Below, piece after piece: positions 42,801 to 51,856 of a stretch of DNA of 64,000 nucleotides. The position numbers and the translations under genes are program-made. The DNA is taken from NCBI RefSeq assembly GCF_012641275.1, contig NZ_JABAIA010000001.1:1674001-1738000 (forward strand), in the 5' to 3' direction. Below the pieces are notes generated by a model that saw only the letters and a program-made list of their open reading frames with translations, did no database searches and was not told the DNA's origin. How positions within the stretch are numbered: the first letter of the stretch is position 1; every line of letters begins with the position of its first letter. Source of the stretch: Chitinophaga varians. GTDB taxonomy: Bacteria; Bacteroidota; Bacteroidia; Chitinophagales; Chitinophagaceae.

Positions 42801-42938
42801 TTTAATGAGTACGTTTACACCAGGCAAGGGAGAACCGTCCTTTGCGTCGGTTACTTTACCGGTAATGGTCCGTGTTTGCGCATATGCCTGCAGCATACAG
42901 ATGGTCACGAACAACCAAAGGAATAACCCTTTCTTCAT
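39885..42938 (-). CDS. SusC/RagA-family TonB-linked outer-membrane transporter
   Basis: 1017 residues from the ATG at 42938, where MKKGLFLWLFVTICMLQAYAQ is a proper signal peptide; an ATG at 42995 would add 19 residues. The order is carboxypeptidase-regulatory-like domain (about 22-105, ITGKVTDAKDGSPLPGVNV), plug (about 110-230, with SGMPGSSARIVIRGNSSL and VLKGSAATALYGSAAAKGAI), then the 22-strand barrel ending in IIGLKATF with a terminal aromatic. It imports a substrate captured by the SusD protein encoded next, using TonB-ExbBD energy. The pair stands alone without degrading enzymes. Confidence 0.94.
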   Translation of the reverse strand: MKKGLFLWLFVTICMLQAYAQTRTITGKVTDAKDGSPLPGVNVLIKGTSKGTISGPDGNFKLEAPAGASLIFSFVGYANQTVAADASGNPLVVRLTGSNQSLNELVVTALGIKRDKRTLTYATQEVKGASIVEAKQNNLVNALSGKVAGVQITNSSGMPGSSARIVIRGNSSLTGENQALVVIDGIPMDNGEAGNPDGALSGGGTSNRAADIDPNIIESINVLKGSAATALYGSAAAKGAIIITTKNGMGAGAGKPTVSVSSSYSFENPILPKFQDKYAQGSGGKYVNGNAGQLGSASWGPLIDTLKVGGVPVQKRDNIKDFFRTGHTTDNNVSVSGYSDKSNYLVSYSFVKTDGTMPNTDYSRHALFAKYGIELAKNLRLTTQFNYIHSDNDRLLEGNGLANPLWTVYAAPISWNPFPTTKADGSQQVYRAARNNPYWLVDNTGLTDKVNRIIPVINLSYSPLSWLTITERFGADMYVNNTDYHENMGIIGSKSVDGRLYKRDIQYQQFNHDLIIQAHKNFGTDWTTDLILGNNILSNYNNNNYVEGVGLSVPGLYTVANTSNVTSNYYLYKSRKVGFYAQANVEWRKMLTLAVTGRYDGTSVLSKDKQFYPYGSVSGGFIFTEALGMSNNKILNFGKLRVSYSAVGNDNVGPYSLTTPYIKASVGNINFPFQGQNGYLQSTTYAYPLKNESVKEFEVGLETKFFQNRAGLEVSYFDRKSADLLTTSTPISGATGYPAASMNSGDMRNKGVEVVLNITPIKTKNLTWDIGVNYTKIDNKVTRLAPGLNSIFLAGFTTPGIYAFADQAYGVIMGTHFKRNDAGQMLLSDDGYPQVADDIAPIGHVTPKWLGGLTSTLTWKAFTFSFVLDHKHGGDILNLDNHYLLFYGTPKVTENRGSNVVFPGVIESTGKQNTLSVPYTQAYYTNIYSAADESSIEDGSFLKLRQVSLGYNFGHMLKGTPFKSLAVNVTGTNFILHKNYTGSDPEVSLNGSGNGQGFANFMVPSNHTVIIGLKATF

Positions 42939-43689
42939 GAGCAATTTAGATTTTGAAAGATGATTTCTGATACCAGATAACAATGGCATAGCCATCTCTT
43001 AGTTCGTATAGCCATTATGGTTATACATACTAAAAGGTTTTAGTAGACAATAAAATCCTGATCCGGGACGTAGTGCCAGTTATGTGACAGTGATGATCCG
43101 GGAAAATGGTGTTTTTAGGTAAGCACTTGGCTTAAGTGTTCAGATAATTGGTCGCTGTTTTAGATTAGATGTTGTTTTTTTTGATTTAGATGATGCAAAA
43201 ACCTTTTAAGCACAATATTGGAAACCTGGTCCGGGAGGACCGGGCCTATATCGTCGCTTCACGAGTAAGGTAACGTAACCTGGCTGGAAAATAATGACGC
43301 CCAGCCTGCGTCTTTCCTTCATTAACTCTAACAAGTTCCACTGCTTCGGTTGATGGCTGCGTCCTGCAGCCCTGCATTTCATCGTTCCTTTCTACGGCTC
43401 TCCAGTTGACTTTATAAACGCGTTGTGGACAGTGACATACTTTTTATGCGATCAGTCCGATATGTATCATCGAATGGCCTAAATTATGAAAAAATTGTTA
43501 AACTTTTCAAGAGCAGATATATATGATTTTTTATAATCTATATTCTCTACTTATCAAGAACTTTTCACTTTTTTTATCTTGTACTTATAATAAATGTCCG
43601 TTTTAATATTGAATTAAATCATTAAAATCTACTTAAAATAGCGCGGGTGCTTTCCTTATCTTCGCCCCTGTTTTGATTTATATCCGATC
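42939..43689. other. 750 bp intergenic region, no gene seen
   Basis: The largest empty stretch in the window, between divergent susC and lnt. It is AT-rich near lnt (43480-43640). I see small hairpins (agcactt/aagtgtt near 43125; ggctgc/gcagcc near 43355-43371) but no open frame with coding character, no tRNA and no clean TAnnTTTG box for susC. A regulatory RNA cannot be excluded. Confidence 0.45.
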
Positions 43690-45303
43690 ATGAAATCATC
43701 CGCTTTTCTCTGCAGTATTTTCAGCGGCCTGTTGTTATGGCTGGCCTGGCCTACCATGCCTCTGACCCCGCTGGTCTTCATTGGTTTCACACCATTATTA
43801 TACCTGACTGAAAAAGTACATCACAGGGGAAAATATTTCGGATGGATATTTTTCTCTTTGCTGATATGGAACGTGGCCACCACCTGGTGGGTGGGCAACA
43901 CCACCGTACCGGCCAGCGGCGTATTTGCCAACAGCTTTAATGCCCTGCTGATGAGCATTCCCTGGCTGGCCTACAAAAACAGCCGCCGGCGCCTGCCGGA
44001 AACGATGTCTTACTTTGCCCTGATCGTATATTGGCTCACGTTTGAACTGATACATCAGACATGGGAACTGAGCTGGCCCTGGCTGGTACTGGGCAACGCC
44101 TTCGCCCTGCGGCCGGGATGGATACAATGGTACCAGTTCACCGGCGCCAGCGGCGGCACCCTCTGGGTGCTGCTGGCCAATATCACCATCTACCAGGTAT
44201 GGAAACGGGCACGGATATACGACCTCAGCTGGGGCCAGCTGCTCCGCCAGGAAATATGGAAACCGGCAGCCATCATCCTGCTGCCCCTGCTCTGTTCCGT
44301 ATTCATTCATCCCACTCCGGACAACCCGGCACAAAAAATCGGTGTGGTAGTGGTGCAGCCCAACATTGATCCCTATGATGAAAAGTTTACAGCCAGCTCT
44401 GTGATGCAGCAACTGGAAAAGTTCATCCGTCTTTCGGAATCCAAAGCAGACAGTAATACCCGTTATATCGTATGGCCGGAAACGGCCCTGTTCCCCCAGG
44501 GCGCCTGGGAACACCAGTTGAACTACCAGCCTGAGATACAGGCCATCCGCCGAATGCTGCAGCGGTACCCCAAAGCCAAAGTGATCACCGGCGCTGTGAC
44601 CATGAAACAGTACCGCGAACCAGAGGAGGTACCTGCCACCGCCCGCCGCATGGAAGACGGTACGGCATGGGAACCATTCAACACCGCCCTGCAAATTGAC
44701 ACCTCGCAAAACATCCAGGTTTACCATAAATATGAACTGGTGCCCGGCGTAGAATTAATACCCTATGTACGGTACCTTTCCTTCATGCAAACACTGGCGC
44801 TGGATTTTGGCGGCATCACCGGAGGCTATGGCCGCACGCCCGGCGTTACCCTGCTGACCAACCCGGCAGACAGCATCAATATATTCCCCACCATTTGTTA
44901 TGAGTCTGTTTTCAGTGACTATGTGGCCGACCATACCAAATCCGGCGCCGATCTGCTGATGGTAATCACCAATGACGGCTGGTGGGGCCGTACCGAAGGG
45001 CACCGGCAACATCTGCAATATGCCCGCATACGTGCCATCGAAACCCGCAAATGGGTGGTGAGAAGCGCCAACACCGGCATCTCCGCGGTGATAGATCCTG
45101 CAGGCAACGTGTACCAACCGCAACCCTACTGGGAAGAAGCCGTTTTTAAAGCAGATGTAACTCCCAGGCGGGAACAAACGTTCTACGTCAGAAATGGCGA
45201 TCTTCTGTCCAAAGGAGCGGTAATATTTTGTATCTTGTTGCTGGTACATGCTTTTATTTCACGATTTATTCCCGGCTTAAGACATGCGGAAAACAACGGA
45301 TAA
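43690..45303 (+). CDS. lnt: Apolipoprotein N-acyltransferase
   Basis: Adds the third acyl chain to the N-terminal cysteine of outer-membrane lipoproteins at the inner membrane. 537 residues: about six to seven N-terminal membrane helices (to about 205), then a nitrilase-fold domain. The catalytic triad is visible as Glu264 (VWPETALFPQG), Lys347 (VYHKYELVPG) and Cys403 (TICYESVFSD). The end carries another membrane helix (GAVIFCILLLVHAF). It overlaps the next gene by 20 bp, so the two are translationally linked. Confidence 0.94.
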   Translation: MKSSAFLCSIFSGLLLWLAWPTMPLTPLVFIGFTPLLYLTEKVHHRGKYFGWIFFSLLIWNVATTWWVGNTTVPASGVFANSFNALLMSIPWLAYKNSRRRLPETMSYFALIVYWLTFELIHQTWELSWPWLVLGNAFALRPGWIQWYQFTGASGGTLWVLLANITIYQVWKRARIYDLSWGQLLRQEIWKPAAIILLPLLCSVFIHPTPDNPAQKIGVVVVQPNIDPYDEKFTASSVMQQLEKFIRLSESKADSNTRYIVWPETALFPQGAWEHQLNYQPEIQAIRRMLQRYPKAKVITGAVTMKQYREPEEVPATARRMEDGTAWEPFNTALQIDTSQNIQVYHKYELVPGVELIPYVRYLSFMQTLALDFGGITGGYGRTPGVTLLTNPADSINIFPTICYESVFSDYVADHTKSGADLLMVITNDGWWGRTEGHRQHLQYARIRAIETRKWVVRSANTGISAVIDPAGNVYQPQPYWEEAVFKADVTPRREQTFYVRNGDLLSKGAVIFCILLLVHAFISRFIPGLRHAENNG

Positions 45304-46075
45304 CGGAAACAGCCAATACGAGGACCAGGGCAGCGGCCCGGTGATAGTGCTCATTCACGGTTTTGCAGAAAACGCCCATATCTGGGACATCCAGCAGGCC
45401 TATCTTAAAGACCGCTTCCGTGTTATCACCCCCGATCTTCCGGGTGCGGGCAATGTACCTTTGACAACGCCACTGACCATGGAATCCATGGCAGATTACG
45501 TGTATGCCATCCTGTTAGCCGAAAATGTGGATAAAGCAACGATCATCGGTCACTCCATGGGCGGCTATGTAGCCCTCGCGTTCCTGGAGAAATATCCGCA
45601 GCTGGTACAGGGACTGGGGCTGTTCCATTCTACCGCCACCGCGGACACCGAAGAGAAAAAAGAAGCCAGGGCAAAATCCATCCGGATGATACAACAATAT
45701 GGCGCTGAAACATTTGCCAGACAAACACTGCCCAACATGTTCAGCCCAAAGTTCAAAACCGCGCAGCCTGACCGTACAGACGCCTATGTACAAATGGGCA
45801 TGCAGTGCTCCGGTGAAGCTATGATAGCCTACTATGAAGCTATGATGCAGCGCCCGGACCGCACCGGCATACTCAAAAACACAACGACACCTGTGCTGTT
45901 CATCATCGGGAAAGATGATGCAGCCGTACCGACAGACATCATATTGCCGCAGATAACCCTCCCCAGGGTAAGCAGCATTCATATTTTTGATGAAGTGGGA
46001 CATATGGGCATGTGGGAAATATATGAAACCGCCAACCTGGTCTTGCAGCAGTTCGTGGAGTTCTGTCAACTTTGA
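45284..46075 (+). CDS. Alpha/beta hydrolase
   Basis: A 263-residue serine hydrolase of the alpha/beta fold. The oxyanion motif is VLIHGFAENAHIW at about 23-35, the nucleophile Ser91 is in IIGHSMGGYVAL, the acid is probably the Asp in FIIGKDDAAVP, and the histidine is in EVGHMGMWE near the C terminus. It is cytoplasmic. It starts 20 bp inside lnt in another frame, which suggests coupling and maybe a lipid or ester substrate, but no specific reaction can be named. Confidence 0.88.
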   Translation: MRKTTDNGNSQYEDQGSGPVIVLIHGFAENAHIWDIQQAYLKDRFRVITPDLPGAGNVPLTTPLTMESMADYVYAILLAENVDKATIIGHSMGGYVALAFLEKYPQLVQGLGLFHSTATADTEEKKEARAKSIRMIQQYGAETFARQTLPNMFSPKFKTAQPDRTDAYVQMGMQCSGEAMIAYYEAMMQRPDRTGILKNTTTPVLFIIGKDDAAVPTDIILPQITLPRVSSIHIFDEVGHMGMWEIYETANLVLQQFVEFCQL

Positions 46076-46111
46076 CAAGACTTTTATCACCACAACCAAA
46101 ATCGCCCTGTT

Positions 46112-48763
46112 TTGAAGAAAATAACTCTTCTCCTGATATGTTTTGTATGCACCCTTCCTGTGTATGCCAGCCATATTATCGGCGGCCAGATTTTCTATAA
46201 ACTACTTCGGTCCGAAAGCGGCATGAACACCTACCAGGTGACACTGAAGCTATACCGCATCTGTGAAACCGGCGAACGCATTGCGGAAATGCCCAGGAGC
46301 GTTATCCTGGCTTCTTTCGATAAAAAAGACAACGGTTATGTGGCCCAATACCCGATTGACCGCACCGCCTTCGAAGTTAAATCAGCCACCCAGATAGATC
46401 CCTGCATCGTCAACCCGCCTAAAATCTGTTTCCAGGTAGGTACCTATGAAACCACCATCACGTTGCCCAGTAACGAAAAAGGATATACGATTGCCTTCCA
46501 GAGCTGCTGCCGTGATCCTTTTATGATGAATATAGTGGCCGAACCTATTCAGGGATCTACCGACCGCGGTACCGGCGCCACCTATTTCGCAGAAATCCCC
46601 GGCACCGCCAGCGGCGCAGTAGATCCTGTGACCAATACCGTAAAAAATTCCAGTCCCGCTTTCAACAAAGAAGAAGCCATCCTGGTGTGCGCCGACAAAA
46701 AATTCGAATACGATTTTTCCGCATCGGACATCGACGGCGACCAGCTGGAATATGAATTCTGTGATGCCTATAAAGGCGGTGCGCTGACGCCGCAAAACGG
46801 TATCCCTCCTATGGCAGAGAATCCTCCCTATGATTTTGTGCAATACGTTTCTCCTTTCAGCGGTCAGTCCCCCCTGGGCGCTAAAGTCACCATCGACCGC
46901 AAAACCGGTATGATCTCCGGTACCGCGCCCGCCGCCGGGAAATACGTGGTGACCGTCTGCGTCAATGAATACCGCAACGGGAAAAAAATAGGCACCCTCC
47001 GCAAGGACTTTCATATCACGGTGACTACCTGTGTAAAACTGGTGACTGCCGCCATGCCGGAAAAATACGCCGACTGCAGCAGCCTTACCATCACCTTCAT
47101 CAATAACAGCACCTTAGGCAAACCCTACACCTGGGATTTCGGTGACGGCACACCGCTGCTGACAGTCACTTCCCCTGACCCTCTTCCACATACCTACGCC
47201 CAGGAAGGCACCTATCACGTAAAACTGTGGGTGGACAAAGACAGTAACTGTGGAGACAGCGCGTTGGCTACCGTATACGCCTATCCGAAATTTGATCCGG
47301 ACTTTAGCGTTGCCGGTCTATGTACCGAAAAACCCTCTGCATTCACGCCGGATGTAACGCGGGTAGACCGCGGCCTGGTATCCTACTACAAATGGGATTT
47401 CGGCACCGGCAATGCCGATGATACCACCAACACGCCCGCTCCCCGGTTCCAGTACAAACAACCAGGCACCTATAATGTGCAACTGTTTGTACGTTCTACC
47501 GTAGGCTGCGAAAAAAATATCGTCCATCCGTTTACCGTATACGACCGGCCACCGTTCAGCGCCACTGCTGATACGCTGCTCTGCTACAGGGACAGCCTGC
47601 ATCTGTGGGCCGCTTCCGATATGCCCGGCACCTACCAATGGACACCGGACAACTATAAAATACTGAATCCCAATACGCCCAATGCCATCGTATTTCCCAA
47701 GGTAGACACGGCTTACACCGTTAAGTTCACCGACCAACAGGGATGCACCAACGAAAAAAGAGTAGCGGTAGACGTAAAAGACTCGCTGCTGATACAGACA
47801 GTGCCCGGCGACAGCACCGTTTGTACCGGTGATGAAGTCCATCTCTCCGTAAAAACAGACGGCGCCTATGCGTATCAGTGGACCAACCTGGGTGGCAACC
47901 AGGTGGTCAGCAATCTGATAGATGCATTTGTGACGCCGGCGCCGCCACGGCAGACCTACCGGGTACTGGCCAGCCTTGGGAAATGTTTTACCGCCGATAC
48001 CCTTAACCTGAAAGTCGTGGATCCGCCGAAAGCCGTCGCCTACCCGGATACGACCATCTGTTTCGGTATGCCCGTTCTCCTGCGGGCCGAAGGCGGCTCT
48101 TCTTACAGATGGAGCCCGTCCTTCTATGTGAAAGACCCTGCCCTGCCCAATACTTTTGCCTATCCCGTTGACACTACCCGCTTTACGGTAACGGTGACGG
48201 ATACACTGGGATGCCCTAAAAAAGTGACCGCCAGTGTGCTGGTGAAGGTAGTGCCCCAGGTACATGCGTTTGCAGGCAACGACACGATCGTCATGCTCAA
48301 TGTGCCGTTCCAGTTACAGGCTACCGGAGGCGTGCGGTATACCTGGACACCGGTCACCGGTTTAAACAATCCTAATCTCCCCAATCCGGTGACGTTGATC
48401 AACCGTGATGTTACCTATACCGTTACAGCCTACAGCCAGGAAGGATGTACCGGTACCGACGATATCTTCATCCGTTTTATTGCAGGCCCGGAAATCTATA
48501 TCCCTAATGCCTTTTCACCGAATGGCGACGGGCTGAACGACGTATTCCGGCCGATACCGGTAGGCATGGTGCAAATGGACTTCTTCCGCGTGTTTGACCG
48601 CTGGGGAAAACTGATGTACGACAATACCACTTATATGAAAGGATGGGATGGCAGGGTTAATGGTCAGCCTGCGCCTGTAGGCACTTATGTATGGGTGGTA
48701 CAAGGCAGGGACATCAACCAAAAAACTGTGCTCCGGAAAGGCACTGTCACACTTATCAGATAA
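46112..48763 (+). CDS. T9SS-sorted PKD-domain surface protein, TTG start
   Basis: 883 residues. The signal peptide MKKITLLLICFVCTLPVYAS begins at a TTG (46112); no ATG fits. The mature N terminus SHIIGGQIFYKLL opens a conserved region of about 300 residues with paired cysteines (SCCRDPF, VCVNEYRNG). PKD domains follow (YTWDFGDGTPL at about 345; YKWDFGTGNADD at about 425), then Ig-like repeats (RWSPSFYVKDPALPNTF; YTWTPVTGLNNPNLPNP). The C-terminal type B sorting domain has IPNAFSPNGDGLNDVF and FDRWGKLMYDN and ends VTLIR. It is secreted by T9SS, probably surface-bound. The next gene is its paralogue. Confidence 0.88.
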   Translation: MKKITLLLICFVCTLPVYASHIIGGQIFYKLLRSESGMNTYQVTLKLYRICETGERIAEMPRSVILASFDKKDNGYVAQYPIDRTAFEVKSATQIDPCIVNPPKICFQVGTYETTITLPSNEKGYTIAFQSCCRDPFMMNIVAEPIQGSTDRGTGATYFAEIPGTASGAVDPVTNTVKNSSPAFNKEEAILVCADKKFEYDFSASDIDGDQLEYEFCDAYKGGALTPQNGIPPMAENPPYDFVQYVSPFSGQSPLGAKVTIDRKTGMISGTAPAAGKYVVTVCVNEYRNGKKIGTLRKDFHITVTTCVKLVTAAMPEKYADCSSLTITFINNSTLGKPYTWDFGDGTPLLTVTSPDPLPHTYAQEGTYHVKLWVDKDSNCGDSALATVYAYPKFDPDFSVAGLCTEKPSAFTPDVTRVDRGLVSYYKWDFGTGNADDTTNTPAPRFQYKQPGTYNVQLFVRSTVGCEKNIVHPFTVYDRPPFSATADTLLCYRDSLHLWAASDMPGTYQWTPDNYKILNPNTPNAIVFPKVDTAYTVKFTDQQGCTNEKRVAVDVKDSLLIQTVPGDSTVCTGDEVHLSVKTDGAYAYQWTNLGGNQVVSNLIDAFVTPAPPRQTYRVLASLGKCFTADTLNLKVVDPPKAVAYPDTTICFGMPVLLRAEGGSSYRWSPSFYVKDPALPNTFAYPVDTTRFTVTVTDTLGCPKKVTASVLVKVVPQVHAFAGNDTIVMLNVPFQLQATGGVRYTWTPVTGLNNPNLPNPVTLINRDVTYTVTAYSQEGCTGTDDIFIRFIAGPEIYIPNAFSPNGDGLNDVFRPIPVGMVQMDFFRVFDRWGKLMYDNTTYMKGWDGRVNGQPAPVGTYVWVVQGRDINQKTVLRKGTVTLIR

Positions 48764-48916
48764 ATCTGCTGACAGGTAGCTCATTAGGTATTCCGATATT
48801 TAATTGCATATAATCAACTCACCTCAAACCCTCTGTAGTACCGGGAAATAATACCTTATCCGACTGAACCGGGTCTGCTTTTTTTTTGTTAAATTCAGAT
48901 AGCAGTACCCCGAAAT

Positions 48917-50845
48917 ATGAAGAGCACCCTGTTACTGGTACTTGGCTGCTGTTTGTTTCATCTCCACACAGCCGCCTACCACATCATTGGTGGCGAAATT
49001 TATTACAAGACGATAGGTATGAGTGGAGATAATTCCCGCTACCATTATCTCATCACCCTTAAACTATACCGTGACGCAGACTTTACCTGCGGCGACCGTC
49101 AGGGTTGTATTGACAGGTTTGAAAACCCGGTAGCGGCCAACGTGTACACTGCCAACGGCACCCGCGTATTGTCTTCGGTATACCTTTATATCAGTAAAGT
49201 AGTACCCCTCATCGATACGCTTAAAAACCCCTGCCTTGCACCACAGGCGCAACACCTGGAAGTAGCCTTTTATACTGCCACTATAGAACTGGCGCCCATC
49301 CCCGGAGGGTATTACGTGGCGTCACAACGCTGCTGCCGGGGAGAGAAACTAACCAATATATACGATTCCGAACATGAAGGCTCTACTTATTATACCGTCA
49401 TTCCAGGTACGGAATCCAGGCCTAACAACAACAGCGCCTATTTCAACAAGGACTCCGCTATCGTGATTTGCAATAAGATGCCGTTCAAAATAAACTATGC
49501 CGCCTTTGATGAAGATGGCGACAGCCTGACCTATCATCTCTGCAGCGCATTGACAGATGGAACAGTGAACAATGAAACCAATTCCACCACCCCTCCGCCC
49601 TACAATGCCACGGTACGGTACATCCCACCGTATTCAGGTGCCAACCCGATGGGGGGCAGTCCGGCCATTACCATCGATAACCAGGGCATGATCACCTGTA
49701 CGCCCGACAGGCCGGGCAAATTTGTGGTCACGGTATGCGTGAACGAGTTTGACAGGGTGACCAAAAGATTACTGGGCACCCATAGCAAAGATATCCTGCT
49801 CACAGTATTTGACTGCACTACAAAGATCGTGGCCGGTTTTCCGTCAGTGCTCAACAACTGTGCTGAATCGCCCGAGCTACAGGTGGCATTCCCCAATTAC
49901 AGCGTGGCGGGCTACACATCCTCATATTACTGGGCCTTCGGAGATGGTACAGACACCACTACAGACAGCAAAACCATTTTCTTTCATCAATATCCCGACA
50001 CCGGTGTATATAAAGTAAAACTGGTGGTCAATCCTCACCTCTCCTGCAGCGACAGTATTACCGGAGAAGTACACAACTATCCCGGGTTACGGGCTGGCTT
50101 TACCAGCAGCGGGGTTTGCAAGGGAGATCCCATCAACTTCAACGACACGTCTTCTTACCGTTGGGGCAATATTATCAGCCGCACCTGGGAATTTGGCATA
50201 GCTGACAGCGTACTGGTCACCGGCAATACACGCGACATCACGCACCGGTTCGATAAAGGCAACCTGTACACCGTTTCCCTCACACTGCATACCGATAAAC
50301 AATGCGATAAAACGGTTACCCAAAGCATACGCATATACGAAGTATTTCCCTTTGCCGGTAATGATACCATTCTGGCCAAAGGACAGACCATGTTCATGCA
50401 GGGCAGCGGCGGCGATCTTTATTCCTGGCAGCCTTCCGATGGCCTGAGCGATCCCGGCATAGCGCACCCTTTGCTGAACTACAACAAAGACATAACCTAT
50501 GTGCTGCGGGTATCCAATCAGCAGGGCTGTACCGGGTACGATACCATCAACGTAAAATATTATACCGGTCCGGAGATGTACATCCCCAACGCTTTTACGC
50601 CTAATGGCGATGGTGTTAATGACCGCTTCCGCTTTATCCCCGTGGGCATCGTCAATTATAAATTCTTCCGGATATTTAACCGCTGGGGACAGGAAATCTA
50701 TTCCTCCACCGACTTCCGAAGTGGCTGGGACGGCACTTACAGGGGAATGCCCGCTCCGGTGGACACCTATCTCTGGATATTGCAGGGCACTGATTTTAAC
50801 GGCCGGGAGATCCTAAAAAAGGGAACTGTCACGCTCATCCGTTGA
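48917..50845 (+). CDS. T9SS-sorted PKD-domain surface protein, paralogue
   Basis: A 642-residue shorter relative of the preceding gene. The signal peptide ends near LHTAAY, and HIIGGEIYYKTIG repeats the N-terminal motif. The conserved region has SQRCCRGEKL, AFDEDGDSLTYHLC and VVTVCVNEFDR. A PKD domain YYWAFGDGTDTT sits at about 335, a further PKD-like segment at about 405, one Ig-like repeat YSWQPSDGLSDPGIAHP, and the type B sorting end IPNAFTPNGDGVNDRF, FNRWGQEIYSS, GTVTLIR. Compared with its neighbour it lacks several Ig-like repeats. No PorP/SprF gene accompanies this pair. Confidence 0.88.
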   Translation: MKSTLLLVLGCCLFHLHTAAYHIIGGEIYYKTIGMSGDNSRYHYLITLKLYRDADFTCGDRQGCIDRFENPVAANVYTANGTRVLSSVYLYISKVVPLIDTLKNPCLAPQAQHLEVAFYTATIELAPIPGGYYVASQRCCRGEKLTNIYDSEHEGSTYYTVIPGTESRPNNNSAYFNKDSAIVICNKMPFKINYAAFDEDGDSLTYHLCSALTDGTVNNETNSTTPPPYNATVRYIPPYSGANPMGGSPAITIDNQGMITCTPDRPGKFVVTVCVNEFDRVTKRLLGTHSKDILLTVFDCTTKIVAGFPSVLNNCAESPELQVAFPNYSVAGYTSSYYWAFGDGTDTTTDSKTIFFHQYPDTGVYKVKLVVNPHLSCSDSITGEVHNYPGLRAGFTSSGVCKGDPINFNDTSSYRWGNIISRTWEFGIADSVLVTGNTRDITHRFDKGNLYTVSLTLHTDKQCDKTVTQSIRIYEVFPFAGNDTILAKGQTMFMQGSGGDLYSWQPSDGLSDPGIAHPLLNYNKDITYVLRVSNQQGCTGYDTINVKYYTGPEMYIPNAFTPNGDGVNDRFRFIPVGIVNYKFFRIFNRWGQEIYSSTDFRSGWDGTYRGMPAPVDTYLWILQGTDFNGREILKKGTVTLIR

Positions 50846-50944
50846 CTATCGGAAAAAGTATCGTTTTTAGGCAATATCACGCTAATTTTACAGTATTGTT
50901 TCAACAGGCATTCACCCATTGGTGGGCGCCATCAATCAGATATT

Positions 50945-51700
50945 ATGGGAATCGTTCTTATCACAGGTGCTACCGCTGGTTTTGGCCAGGCATGCGCAGA
51001 AACATTTGCTTCAAAAGGATATGATGTGATCATCACCGGCCGGCGCAAAGAGAGGCTGGAGGCTTTACAGACACAGTTGTCACAGGAGTACGGCGCCAAT
51101 GTGCTGGCGCTGAATTTCGATGTACGCGATGAAAAGGCCGTACAGGAAACACTGCATGGTATTCCTGAAGAATGGAAAGCGGTAGACATACTGGTCAACA
51201 ATGCCGGACTGGCTGCGGGTCTCAGCACCATTGATGAAGGAGACCTGGATGACTGGAACAATATGATGGACACCAACGTAAAAGGCCTGCTGTACGTATC
51301 GCGTGTGGTGATTCCGTGGATGCGTGCCCGTACTCACGGCCATATTATCAATATCGGTTCTACCGCCGCCAAACACGTATATGCCAAAGGCAATGTGTAT
51401 TGTGCCTCCAAAGCCGCTGTAGACGCCATCACACAGGGCATGCGGATAGACCTGCTGCCTTACCGGATCAAGGTGACCGCCATCCATCCCGGTGCGGCTG
51501 AAACAGAGTTCTCCCTGGTACGTTTTAAAGGCGATGAAGACAAAGCGAAGGACGTGTATAAAGGCTTTATCCCGTTGAGCGCCCAAGATGTGGCCGATGT
51601 CGTGTATTACTGTACCTCCCTGCCGCCGCATGTGTGTATCAATGACCTGGTGTTAACACCGCTACAACAGGCCAACGCCTATTATATAGATAAAAATTAA
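50945..51700 (+). CDS. Short-chain dehydrogenase/reductase (YdfG-like)
   Basis: A 251-residue classical SDR. Cofactor loop TGATAGFGQA at about 7-16, ITGRRKERL suggesting NADP preference, NNAG at about 87-90, and catalytic Ser139 (NIGSTAAKH), Tyr152 and Lys156 (YCASK). The overall pattern, including HPGAAETEFSLVRFKGD, follows YdfG-type 3-hydroxy acid (serine/allo-threonine) dehydrogenases. It is cytoplasmic and tetrameric in relatives. The reaction is a family-level guess. Single gene. Confidence 0.9.
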   Translation: MGIVLITGATAGFGQACAETFASKGYDVIITGRRKERLEALQTQLSQEYGANVLALNFDVRDEKAVQETLHGIPEEWKAVDILVNNAGLAAGLSTIDEGDLDDWNNMMDTNVKGLLYVSRVVIPWMRARTHGHIINIGSTAAKHVYAKGNVYCASKAAVDAITQGMRIDLLPYRIKVTAIHPGAAETEFSLVRFKGDEDKAKDVYKGFIPLSAQDVADVVYYCTSLPPHVCINDLVLTPLQQANAYYIDKN

Positions 51701-51736
51701 CACGTTTATGTGAGTACATAGTTAAGTGCGTTTTTC

Positions 51737-51744
51737 TATATTTG
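51737..51744 (+). promoter_or_regulatory. -7 promoter box upstream of the 51-residue ORF
   Basis: TATATTTG is a full TAnnTTTG match, 112 bp before the ATG at 51857. It leaves a leader of about 105 bases. Confidence 0.5.
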
Positions 51745-51856
51745 AAATCATTAATATATTTTTTACATGCCCTATGTGTAAAAAGTTTATACCAATGCCA
51801 TCATCAGACTAAATTCGAGACGATAAGACTATCCTCTTACTGAAAACCATATCCCT

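Noticed and set aside
45284..45303. lnt and hydrolase overlap as a frameshifted fusion
   Set aside because: Both proteins are complete with normal ends; a 20 bp overlap is ordinary translational coupling.
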